Assembly (NCBI GenBank): GCA_900769975.1
Contig: CAAGIR010000189.1
Location: 1 to 13,642 of the forward strand
Length of the DNA stretch: 13,642 nt
Reading direction: 5' to 3'
Source: Spirochaetia bacterium
GTDB taxonomy: Bacteria > Spirochaetota > Spirochaetia > Treponematales > Treponemataceae
Below the pieces are notes generated by a model. That model searched no databases and had not been told where the DNA came from. It worked only from the letters and a program-made list of their open reading frames with translations. Both the position numbers and the translations under genes were made by a program. Numbering within the stretch: position 1 is the first letter of the stretch; each line of letters starts with the position of its first letter. This document shows positions 6,922-13,590 of this stretch, piece by piece.

Positions 6922-8106
6922 TTATGAACCTGCGACAAGCGTAATGAAAGGATAACCGTTCAGCAACTGCGGCTTCGCATACGCCCAAGTGAGGTAGCGG
7001 TTGGTTGTGAGGTTCTTCGGATTCCAGAATTCTGTCGCAGTTTCAAAACTCGACATATACTTCACGGCATCTTTGTGAACCAGCTTACAAATAATCTTGG
7101 GATCAACTTGATATGCCCGCACATCGGTGTAGTACTGAATGGTTCTCTTGACTCCATTCACAGTGAATTCCTTGGTAAGGTAGGAAGCGGTTCCCTCGCT
7201 GCTAATCGGAGTTAAGTTAGGAAGCACATCACCGGGGAACACGTGTACAACATTGGTTCCATTGGCCGAATACTTTCCGGTGCTGTCTACCGGAATAAAT
7301 GCTTCAATCTCGGCGCGGTATTTGTCTGTACCGTCCGCGTGAGCGTCGCCCGTGATGGTGCTTCTTGTTCCAAAGTAACGCGCCGGCAGGACGATACCGT
7401 TTTCCAGCAAATCTTCCTTGTGGAAGATAGTGGGCAGGTCAACATACCGAATCTGGTTGTAGTAGTCCGCATTCCAGATAATGTCGATGTCGCCCTTATC
7501 GAAGGACTTGATAAAGCCGTTTACGTTGAAATTGTTTGTGGTGTCTTTCAGGTCAACAAAGAGGTCACCAATTTTCTTTGCAATTGCCTGCGCCTGAAGA
7601 CGATTTTGCTTTTCTGTGTCTGTGTCGGTAGGAAGAGTCAGAGTGATCGTCTGCGATGCCGCGGAAGGCTCAACTCCAACGAACACATCCACCAGTCTCT
7701 GCTCGTAAAGACGCTTGGTTTCTGACGACTGTTTCTGTACCACAGAACGGAACTGGTCATAAGTGTTCGGATCCATCCAAGCACGCTTGGAGAGGTATTC
7801 ATCCGTGTAGATACCAATCTGACGGAACTGGTCAACCGTGATGCGCTCTTGAACCGGCTTCACAACCGCTTCCGGTGCAAGTACGTTGGTGTCATTGGGG
7901 TCCCAAATGCGGCTGTAGAGAACGTCCATATCGGTAAATACGCTCTGGTCGTTGTACATTCCACCGTCTGTACGATACTTTTCGGCAAGATTTTTATTAT
8001 CCATGCCTTTCAGGTTGTCCGCGTAGATCATATACAGTCTCGCGGCATTGTAGATTGAGTTGTAGAACTCGTTGGTGTTCAGTCTACCATTGAATTTAGT
8101 AGCCAT
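6922..8106 (-). CDS. Major capsid protein, HK97-fold, phi29 gp8-like
   Basis: A 394-aa protein that would form the icosahedral or prolate head shell. It follows the scaffold gene and precedes the tail knob, as gene 8 does in phi29. Sequence features fit a phi29-type capsid protein: an N-terminal Asn/Tyr/Arg-rich arm, an Asp/Tyr-rich region around 60-130, a helical spine-like region around 165-200, and a Phe/Tyr/Trp-rich C-terminus. It is about 50 residues shorter than gp8 (448 aa) and I see no C-terminal Ig-like (BIG2) domain, which gp8 has. ATG at 8106 has GGAGGT 10 nt upstream, inside the end of the scaffold gene. Confidence 0.8.
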   Translation of the reverse strand: MATKFNGRLNTNEFYNSIYNAARLYMIYADNLKGMDNKNLAEKYRTDGGMYNDQSVFTDMDVLYSRIWDPNDTNVLAPEAVVKPVQERITVDQFRQIGIYTDEYLSKRAWMDPNTYDQFRSVVQKQSSETKRLYEQRLVDVFVGVEPSAASQTITLTLPTDTDTEKQNRLQAQAIAKKIGDLFVDLKDTTNNFNVNGFIKSFDKGDIDIIWNADYYNQIRYVDLPTIFHKEDLLENGIVLPARYFGTRSTITGDAHADGTDKYRAEIEAFIPVDSTGKYSANGTNVVHVFPGDVLPNLTPISSEGTASYLTKEFTVNGVKRTIQYYTDVRAYQVDPKIICKLVHKDAVKYMSSFETATEFWNPKNLTTNRYLTWAYAKPQLLNGYPFITLVAGS

Positions 8107-8113
8107 GTTTTAA

Positions 8114-8599
8114 TTACCTCCGTGATTTTATAGAGACCCAACTTGGGTCATTTAAATAGTTTCCCAAAACGGCAAGAGCAATTTCGTTATTCCCTTGAGA
8201 CTCGTCAATGACCGTAGTAAGCAGGTCATGTACTTGCTGACAGGAATTCTCAATTGCGGCATCAATCGTTCCGCTGGACGGCGCAAAGCAGGAGCGTTCT
8301 CCGTGTTCTAAGAGGTAGTCATCGAAATCAACAAGATTTTTGAAAAAGTCAAGTGGTTTCACACTCGATTCTCCAGTCATTTGTTTGACATTTGCCTCCA
8401 AGGCTTTGCGTTTATCCTCTTCGCTAAGAGGTTTATCTTCCTTTGTAAACGTGCCGTTTGCAACGTTTCGGAAAAGCTCATTGTATTTAGACTGCCATTT
8501 TTCAGCCTCTTCGCGCGGGACCATTGTCTCACGCATTTCTAACAACACCTGTTCAGGGGTTTGCTCCTGTTCGGTTGTGTTCTGTTCTTGATCAGCCAT
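8114..8599 (-). CDS. Scaffolding protein, phi29 gp7-like
   Basis: A 161-aa, highly charged, Glu/Gln-rich protein immediately upstream of the capsid gene. It would guide prohead assembly and then leave the head. The N-terminal 60 residues are acidic and helical (EQEQTPEQVLLEMRETMVP), and a helical C-terminal part ends in a basic tail (SIKSRR), which in scaffolds commonly contacts the shell. phi29 gp7 is smaller (about 98 aa), so this is an enlarged version or one with an added domain. ATG at 8599 is set by GGAGG 9 nt upstream; a TTG at 8629 lies upstream of that site and is rejected. The ribosome site of the capsid gene lies in its last codons. Confidence 0.7.
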   Translation of the reverse strand: MADQEQNTTEQEQTPEQVLLEMRETMVPREEAEKWQSKYNELFRNVANGTFTKEDKPLSEEDKRKALEANVKQMTGESSVKPLDFFKNLVDFDDYLLEHGERSCFAPSSGTIDAAIENSCQQVHDLLTTVIDESQGNNEIALAVLGNYLNDPSWVSIKSRR

Positions 8600-8637
8600 T
8601 TGTAATATCCTCCTGTTTATTATATTCAAACCACACT

Positions 8638-8856
8638 TTAAGTGTGAGGTCTTTCACATCCATGAGCGCACACATACACGATATCTGTTTCAGTACCTCG
8701 GACAGTATGAGCGTCCATACTATTACTTATAGTATTATAGTTAATGCTCATAACAGTCTCATCGGGATAGAATGTCTTCATATAAAGGCGAGCGACTCGC
8801 ATTGAGTGAGCCAGTCCAACTTTATCGGTCCGAGCAACTGGAAATCTGAAAATCAT
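8638..8856 (-). CDS. Small protein of unknown function (72 aa)
   Basis: A 72-aa protein starting with ATG at 8856, GGAGG 10 nt upstream, overlapping the preceding gene by 4 bp (ATGA). The sequence is basic at the N-terminus (Arg, Lys) and has two Cys and several His near the C-terminus (CAHGCERPH), a weak hint of metal binding. No membrane segment and no recognised family. It sits between the 61-aa membrane protein and the scaffold, at the start of the head block, where phi29 phages carry small head genes. Confidence 0.75.
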   Translation of the reverse strand: MIFRFPVARTDKVGLAHSMRVARLYMKTFYPDETVMSINYNTISNSMDAHTVRGTETDIVYVCAHGCERPHT

Positions 8857-9038
8857 TTTGTTATTTCCTCCATATAACCTGCAGCCTCATCGACCGCTTG
8901 TGTTAATTCATCAATATCTTTAATAAATTCTTGTCGCCATTTAGATTCTTTCCTGTCATTGCGAATTGTAATAAGAGCAATCGATGCAACGATCACTACT
9001 CCTACAACAGACCAGATGCTACAAAGTAATGTAACCAT
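8853..9038 (-). CDS. Small single-span membrane protein (61 aa)
   Basis: A 61-aa protein with a hydrophobic segment at residues 4-25, then a basic stretch (RNDRKESKWR) and an acidic helix. This gives a likely N-out, C-in topology with a short cytoplasmic coil. ATG at 9038 is preceded by AGGAGGT. It is the first gene after the gene-free stretch and is coupled to the next gene by an ATGA overlap. It could be a small holin or antiholin, a replication-membrane anchor like the small phi29 membrane proteins, or a moron. The sequence does not decide. Confidence 0.75.
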   Translation of the reverse strand: MVTLLCSIWSVVGVVIVASIALITIRNDRKESKWRQEFIKDIDELTQAVDEAAGYMEEITK

Positions 9039-9232
9039 ATAATACCTCCTATAAAATGCGCCTGAGAAGGGTCTCTAATTAGACAGGCTGAGTTTGTTAA
9101 GTTCATCCCCGGACGTACCTCTTCGGTCAACAATCGTCTACGCGGCAGGATTGGCCTGAAATATTAAATAGTGCCACAACACAGTGCGCTATGATAACGC
9201 AGCGCCGCCAGTTTTACTGACAGGATGCGAAA
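9039..9232 (-). ncRNA. Gene-free stretch; candidate packaging RNA (pRNA) locus
   Basis: This is the only gene-free gap of note in an otherwise overlapping operon, directly downstream of the packaging ATPase. phi29-type motors need a structured pRNA of about 120-174 nt, so such a gene is expected. Visible pairings on the minus strand include GCGCT/AGCGC around a 10-base loop (9205-9186), a 7-bp stem TTGTTGA/TTAACAA with one G-U (9133-9127 with 9100-9094) enclosing 26 bases, and GTCT/AGAC (9084-9081 with 9074-9071). Bases 9042-9049 carry the ribosome site of the next gene. I cannot align it to phi29 pRNA, no clear promoter is seen, and it could instead be an mRNA leader. Confidence 0.3.
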
Positions 9233-10357
9233 TCACCTTGCTTTGTATGTCTTCATAGCCGCTTGAAATGCAGCCATCGACATGATATCGCAAAACATGT
9301 ACGAGCGGTAGTCGCTCATATCAAGCACACGTTTTGCAAGGTCTGGGTCATACAACTCTTCTTGGTTCCGATACATTGCTATGACTTTGTCTTTCCTAAA
9401 CTTCTCTTTACTGTATTTCTTGATATACTTTCCGTCATAGACGCAGAACCAATCGGATTTGTGTTTACTGAACTTGATGACATTCGTCAAGCGATATATT
9501 CGCGTTGACTTCTTCTTTATCATCGTAAGGTCTCTTTCAACCTCGTGATAGTTCGGGTCGTCATCGCGGATTATCGCGGCGTTATACGATTTACTTCTTT
9601 TCTGTTTATACGCTTCCGTAACAGGCACGTTCCAGAAGATCGCATGCTTACGGGTAAGCTTTGTAACGCGATGCTGATTCGGATTCGGAATGAAGTTGAA
9701 CAACTGGCCGGTGACGTTTGCGCACTCCGACACGTTGTTAGCCAACAGGAAGTTATACACAGCGTTATAAGGAAGTCGCTCAGCATCTCGGAAGATTGCC
9801 TCGCGGTAAATCATGTACTGTTTAACAGGATCGCCGACCGATTTCTTTCCGACGCCTTCGTCCTGCATGAACTCATCCCAGACTGTAACAATAAAGCGTT
9901 TCTTACCGTCCATGTATTTCGGGTCGAACCATTTATTGTCGTAGAGGTTGACACCTTTACCGATTGAAGCTGCGCTCACGAGCGGATACGCTTCGTAGAG
10001 GAGCTTTCCATCGTTATACACACGGTTGCCTTTTTTTGTTATGTGCATATCATATTTATACACGAGATACGGGTCAACGGCTTTGTCGGGTTGAAGCAGC
10101 GCTTTAATTGAGTTGTCGTTGGTGCGGAAGTAATAACACTTCACGTTCTCGTACCCGTACTTGCGTTTAAGGATGATTGCCGTCTCAAGTCCGATAACAG
10201 TTTTACCAACGCCTCTGACAGCCGTGAACACAAAGTCCGAATAACCGTTATAAGATAACGGCATATTGGGCGAGAGGTAAAGTCCTTGATCGACTTTTTT
10301 ACGAGCTGCTCGAGCTTTAGTGAGCATTTCTTTATGAATCGGCGTTGTAATAGTCAT
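9233..10357 (-). CDS. DNA packaging ATPase, phi29 gp16-like
   Basis: A 374-aa motor ATPase that would pump genomic DNA into the prohead. The N-terminus reads DFVFTAVRGVGKT (41-53), very like the NFVIGARGIGKS P-loop region of phi29 gp16. Walker B is FIVTVWDEF (155-163, Asp161/Glu162), and a sensor-like FLLANNVSE (203-211) follows. Downstream is a Lys/Arg-rich C-terminal domain that likely binds DNA or RNA. Length is slightly above gp16 (332 aa). The start overlaps the upstream gene by 4 bp (ATGA). It is placed with the replication genes rather than at the far end of the late genes as in phi29. Confidence 0.85.
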   Translation of the reverse strand: MTITTPIHKEMLTKARAARKKVDQGLYLSPNMPLSYNGYSDFVFTAVRGVGKTVIGLETAIILKRKYGYENVKCYYFRTNDNSIKALLQPDKAVDPYLVYKYDMHITKKGNRVYNDGKLLYEAYPLVSAASIGKGVNLYDNKWFDPKYMDGKKRFIVTVWDEFMQDEGVGKKSVGDPVKQYMIYREAIFRDAERLPYNAVYNFLLANNVSECANVTGQLFNFIPNPNQHRVTKLTRKHAIFWNVPVTEAYKQKRSKSYNAAIIRDDDPNYHEVERDLTMIKKKSTRIYRLTNVIKFSKHKSDWFCVYDGKYIKKYSKEKFRKDKVIAMYRNQEELYDPDLAKRVLDMSDYRSYMFCDIMSMAAFQAAMKTYKAR

Positions 10358-10824
10358 AATACAGAAATTCCGAACGGAGAGTTATAGAACAACACTTGAA
10401 TCAGTCTGCCATGTACATTTGTGTATTCGTATATCTGATATTCTCCGGTATCATTATATCCTTTATACACGAGCAAGTTTTTGTCGATTTTCTGATGCTG
10501 TGTTAGTTTGCGCCATTTCGCATACGGCGTTGAATTATCACCGGGCACATTTGTATTTCGTAATGCCTTCAACACATTTTGCTTGTACCGTTCTTCGATA
10601 GGAGTAAACAACTCACTTTTAAAAGCTTGCTTAATAGCTTCCGTTGTTGTCACATTTTGCTGTTCAACAATACTCCGAATTTCGACTTCGAACGCTTTTT
10701 CTGCGTCAATATTGCTGTTAAAGGAATATGCTTTCTTGATTCTCTCTTCGTTTTCGAGATAATTCTTCCTTATAACGCTCTGCGAAATTCGTCGTTTCTT
10801 TATGCTTTTGTTCGTAGTTCTCAT
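10354..10824 (-). CDS. Basic helical protein; candidate terminal (DNA-priming) protein
   Basis: A 156-aa protein with a strongly basic N-terminus (KSIKKRRISQS), a helical Lys/Glu-rich middle and a Tyr/Ser-rich C-terminus. A basic, helical protein beside a family B polymerase in a genome with inverted repeats is what a terminal protein should look like; phi29 gp3 is also N-terminally basic but longer (266 aa). No family was recognised, and a DNA-binding or SSB-like role is equally open. Its ATG at 10824 has GGAGG (10843-10847) as far as 18 nt upstream. The first 36 codons overlap the polymerase gene in another frame for 107 bp. A stop codon just upstream excludes an earlier start. It is coupled to the packaging ATPase by ATGA. 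Confidence 0.4.
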   Translation of the reverse strand: MRTTNKSIKKRRISQSVIRKNYLENEERIKKAYSFNSNIDAEKAFEVEIRSIVEQQNVTTTEAIKQAFKSELFTPIEERYKQNVLKALRNTNVPGDNSTPYAKWRKLTQHQKIDKNLLVYKGYNDTGEYQIYEYTNVHGRLIQVLFYNSPFGISVL

Positions 10825-11884
10825 TTTGTTTTATTTGCAAAACCTCCGTGTCTAATATAAATGGAAATTCACTACATATAATTCCTCCAACGCGGTCAGA
10901 CTCTGTTAACAGGCCTTTTGAAACACCCCTGATTTTAGGTTTTTCACCTTCCCAGTGAGCATTAAGACCGATATATTCGAAATTCACACCAGCATGCTCA
11001 ACTTTGAATTGTCCACATTCAGTGCCGATATCAATGTATTCATCAATCGGTTTTGAACTTACAATACAGTCTGTATTTGCAAACAGCGCGTCATCACCGA
11101 GGGCATCAACATACATTTGAATGATTTCTGTAGAACAAAGGACGATATAATGCCGGTCAATCGGTCTTTTATACTTTAAATAACCAACAAAATTGGTTAA
11201 CATTGATTTATACTTCTTAGCTTTCGCCTTTTGTCCTTGAGCACGTAATTTTTTAATTTGTGCAAACTCTTTTTCGGCAAATTTTTTATACGGACTCGGC
11301 ACGAGATTGTATCTGTTAACAGCAACCCCCGAGCGAATCAATTTGGTGAAGTCCATGTTGAATCCAATTTGACCCTCTTCAACGATTCCCGGTTCAAGAG
11401 GATGCTCAAGGTCCGGAAAATCATAATGCATAAGGATATGAGCATATGCACTGTTCATGTCATAATGCCAAGCTTTAATCCATTTGTTTTGATGTCTTGG
11501 GTTATAATAAAGCAATCCGCTGACAGACGGTAATATTTTAGCAAGCTCAGGTCTGTTCGGAGTAACAGGATTATAGCGGTTTGCAACACACCAAGCACGA
11601 CCACCGGCAACAATCTCGTTGTCAGCACGCTCTTTGTCTTGACCGTCAATAGATGTCACAAAGTTGAAGGATTTACATCCCATACGGTAGGCAAGATGGA
11701 TTGTGCCGCGACCTGTATCCCACACATAAGCATTGTATTTGAAGCCTTGCCAGTTTTGTGTTTTGAGATAAATATTTGCACAATTCTCAAAGACAATTTG
11801 CCTCGTAGCTTTAACACGGGCAAGCTCTTTGTTGAAGTCTTCAATTGTAATAAACACTTCGTTCCAGCGCTTAGCCCGTGCCAT
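10718..11884 (-). CDS. Minimal family B DNA polymerase lacking an exonuclease domain
   Basis: A 388-aa protein with family B polymerase motifs. Motif A is YDMNSAY (141-147, catalytic Asp142). Motif B is KSMLTNFVG (226-234), which aligns with KLMLNSLYG of phi29 polymerase. Motif C is ANTDCI (269-274, catalytic Asp272). A thumb-like region about 290-345 (FEYIGLNAHW, KIRGVSKG) follows. phi29 polymerase has 572 aa. Here motif A lies near residue 142 instead of about 249, with no exonuclease I/II/III motifs before it. Only about 35 residues separate motifs B and C, too few for TPR2. Motif C has Asn for the first Asp and Cys for Ser, and the KxY Lys appears absent. ATG at 11884 has AGGAGG with 8-nt spacing. 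The last 36 codons overlap the next gene. Confidence 0.75.
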   Translation of the reverse strand: MARAKRWNEVFITIEDFNKELARVKATRQIVFENCANIYLKTQNWQGFKYNAYVWDTGRGTIHLAYRMGCKSFNFVTSIDGQDKERADNEIVAGGRAWCVANRYNPVTPNRPELAKILPSVSGLLYYNPRHQNKWIKAWHYDMNSAYAHILMHYDFPDLEHPLEPGIVEEGQIGFNMDFTKLIRSGVAVNRYNLVPSPYKKFAEKEFAQIKKLRAQGQKAKAKKYKSMLTNFVGYLKYKRPIDRHYIVLCSTEIIQMYVDALGDDALFANTDCIVSSKPIDEYIDIGTECGQFKVEHAGVNFEYIGLNAHWEGEKPKIRGVSKGLLTESDRVGGIICSEFPFILDTEVLQIKQNENYEQKHKETTNFAERYKEELSRKRRENQESIFL

Positions 11885-11898
11885 TGCTTATCCTCCTA

Positions 11899-12135
11899 TT
11901 ATTTGCCTACGAGATCATAATTGTTAATTTTGTACACATAACCAGTTTCAGCATATGTGTTTTTGAACTTCACCAAGTCGTGAGTCAAAGGAGTCACCCA
12001 GTTACCAACTGCTTTATACTCGTGCCACGGATTCGGCCAAATCGGAAAGTTTGCTTTCATCAACAGGTCAAGTTCGAGCCAGTTCTTAATGAAATACACG
12101 TCTCCCTTAAGGAGAATAACTTTATCGTTGTTCAT
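11899..12135 (-). CDS. Small protein of unknown function (78 aa)
   Basis: A 78-aa protein between helicase and polymerase. It is rich in aromatic residues (Trp, Tyr, Phe) and has a PIWPNPWHEYK segment (31-41). Aromatic-rich small proteins in this position are often single-stranded DNA-binding, so an SSB-like role is possible, but no OB-fold pattern is clear and no family was recognised. ATG at 12135 has GAGGT 11 nt upstream. The gene starts 18 bases after the helicase stop, and 14 bases separate it from the polymerase. Confidence 0.75.
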   Translation of the reverse strand: MNNDKVILLKGDVYFIKNWLELDLLMKANFPIWPNPWHEYKAVGNWVTPLTHDLVKFKNTYAETGYVYKINNYDLVGK

Positions 12136-12153
12136 ATTATATTACCTCACATT

Positions 12154-13173
12154 CTAAGCATAAAATTTATACAATTTGTCAATTACTTGTGTTTTCACAA
12201 GCTCGTAATTATACTCGTTATACGGCTTAAGACCTTTGTCACCGCAAAACATACGATAATTTATATAGTCTGTTTTATTTACAGGGTACTCTGTAATGAA
12301 GCGATACACAGAATTTTGATGGTAAATAGCTGTAAAAGTATCAAATTCAAAGTCTTTTTCCCAGTCAGTCATGTCAATATAGAGAGCTTTATGAATGATT
12401 GCGAGCAGCTCTTCTTCGGTGTATTGATGGTCACGGATGCTTTGATCAAGCGATGCGAATTGATTGTCCATCTGATACACCACAAGGCGTCGCATCATAC
12501 CGGAGTCCAACACATTAAATGTAGGCATATCGTTACACGCAAAACAGAGTTTTGACTGCCATATGACGTCAATTGCCTGCTCACCTTTTCTCTCAACAGT
12601 CCCTCTCTCACGGGACACAATGCTCTTTATAACAGTCGAATTGATGACAGCAGGCTCAATCTCAGATGCCGCAATAAGTCGATATTGACAGGCATATGAG
12701 GGAGTGAAGCGTTCGCAAAGCTGTTTCAAATCGATTGAACAGGTATCGTTCTCAAAAATCTGTCGAATAAGGTTCAAAACAGTTGATTTACCAGTTTGAG
12801 CGCGTCCCCAGATAATGAAGAACTTCTCGTAGCCGTTCTTTGTGAGCAGTAAATTGATCAGCTTATACAACTTATCTTCAAACTGAAACGGTATTTTTGA
12901 CTCGTCGACATTACTCAAGTAAGCTTTTTTCCAAATAAGAGGCGGCGGCCACAATTCAGGCTCATTATAACAAGCTGCGAAGAATTTCAAAGCATTGCAG
13001 CGAGCATTATACGAAATTCCGCAATAGTCTTTGAAAACGTGCTTTTTGAAATCGTCATACGGAATCCATTTTAGATTGCCTCGAGCATCCTTAGCAAAGA
13101 CTTTGCCGCTGATCATCCGGAAGCCTTCGTCATAAAGCTCTTGAGCGAGTCTTTCTTCAGGAATTTTGCTCAT
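12154..13173 (-). CDS. SF3 (D5/P4-type) replicative helicase
   Basis: A 339-aa ATPase of the superfamily 3 type found in phage P4 alpha, poxvirus D5 and many small DNA viruses and plasmids. Walker A is GRAQTGKST (123-131). Walker B-like RLIAASEIE (165-173) follows, then B-prime VERKGEQ (193-199). Sensor-1 is KLCFACNDMP (208-217, Asn214), and an arginine pair follows at GMMRRL (225-230). The N-terminal 100 residues resemble a short D5-N region (PPPLIWKKAYL). No archaeo-eukaryotic primase domain is visible, so it appears to be helicase only. Its ATG overlaps gene 1 by 4 bp (ATGA). phi29 itself lacks such a helicase. It probably forms a ring that opens the ends or drives fork unwinding for the small polymerase. 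Confidence 0.85.
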   Translation of the reverse strand: MSKIPEERLAQELYDEGFRMISGKVFAKDARGNLKWIPYDDFKKHVFKDYCGISYNARCNALKFFAACYNEPELWPPPLIWKKAYLSNVDESKIPFQFEDKLYKLINLLLTKNGYEKFFIIWGRAQTGKSTVLNLIRQIFENDTCSIDLKQLCERFTPSYACQYRLIAASEIEPAVINSTVIKSIVSRERGTVERKGEQAIDVIWQSKLCFACNDMPTFNVLDSGMMRRLVVYQMDNQFASLDQSIRDHQYTEEELLAIIHKALYIDMTDWEKDFEFDTFTAIYHQNSVYRFITEYPVNKTDYINYRMFCGDKGLKPYNEYNYELVKTQVIDKLYKFYA

Positions 13174-13466
13174 ACAATTTCAATTCTACAGACACCGAAT
13201 TTACGACTACTGCCTCGGGATTTAGTGTCGCAGCACGGAGCAAGCCAATTACGAACACGATTATACATTCGAAGAGTGGCGTTAAATTCGAATTCATCAT
13301 TTAAATTGATAAATTCATGCTTTTGAAATTGTGTGTACATCACATATGCAACAAAGCGTGCACATTCATTTTTGCTATTAAACACTTTATACGAACCGTC
13401 AGGCCGTATTACACGCATTTTAATAGCAGTAGATTTCTTTTCCAAGTTTTCAGGTGTTTCGTTCAT
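13170..13466 (-). CDS. Small early protein with an HTH-like segment
   Basis: A 98-aa protein, first gene after the promoter. Residues 18-42 (MRVIRPDGSYKVFNSKNECA then RFVAY) resemble NUMOD1-type DNA-binding segments (beta turn, then a Ser-Lys-x-Glu-Ala helix). A second basic helix follows at 64-76 (TLRMYNRVRNWL). A DNA-binding regulator or initiator acting on the nearby iterons is therefore plausible but unproven. ATG at 13466 has GGGAGGA upstream, and the gene ends in an ATGA overlap with the helicase. It is highly basic near the C-terminus. Confidence 0.7.
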   Translation of the reverse strand: MNETPENLEKKSTAIKMRVIRPDGSYKVFNSKNECARFVAYVMYTQFQKHEFINLNDEFEFNATLRMYNRVRNWLAPCCDTKSRGSSRKFGVCRIEIV

Positions 13467-13525
13467 AAGTTTATCCTCCCAGATAAAGTTTTATAAATTC
13501 AAGCTTATTGCTTGTTTCTGATATT

Positions 13526-13534
13526 ATTATACCA
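13526..13534 (-). promoter_or_regulatory. Extended -10 promoter driving the whole operon
   Basis: On the minus strand TGGTATAAT is a perfect extended -10. The -35 region is weak (CATAAT). Transcription would start about 13519 and give a leader of roughly 50 nt before the first ATG at 13466. No other convincing promoter was found, and all 18 genes run from it without a strong terminator until 153. The three iterons lie just upstream, so initiator binding could control it. Confidence 0.75.
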
Positions 13535-13557
13535 CAAACGAGGGCAGAATTATGCCT

Positions 13558-13590
13558 TATTTTGTAAGTAGTTTGTAAACAATTTGTAAA
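13558..13590 (-). repeat. Three 11-bp iterons in the right repeat
   Basis: Mirror copy of the left iterons: three tandem TTACAAA-core 11-mers upstream of the active operon promoter. In this position they could act both as origin sites at the end of the genome and as operator or UP-like elements for early transcription. Confidence 0.7.

Noticed and set aside
8600..8629. Upstream TTG start for the scaffold gene
   Set aside because: The GGAGG site lies between this TTG and the ATG at 8599, so ATG 8599 is the real start.
9039..9108. Possible short gene in the gap, ATG near 9106 on the minus strand
   Set aside because: No proper ribosome site (only GGGG directly at the ATG) and the frame runs into the next gene's start region.
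11878..12555. 225-aa plus-strand open frame
   Set aside because: It lies antisense to the helicase, 78-aa and polymerase genes, has no ribosome site and no protein-like domain; it is a shadow.
12154..13466. Parvovirus- or rolling-hairpin-like replication, suggested by terminal repeats plus SF3 helicase
   Set aside because: No HUH nickase motif is visible in the helicase, the 98-aa or the 78-aa protein, and the repeats do not fold into long hairpins.
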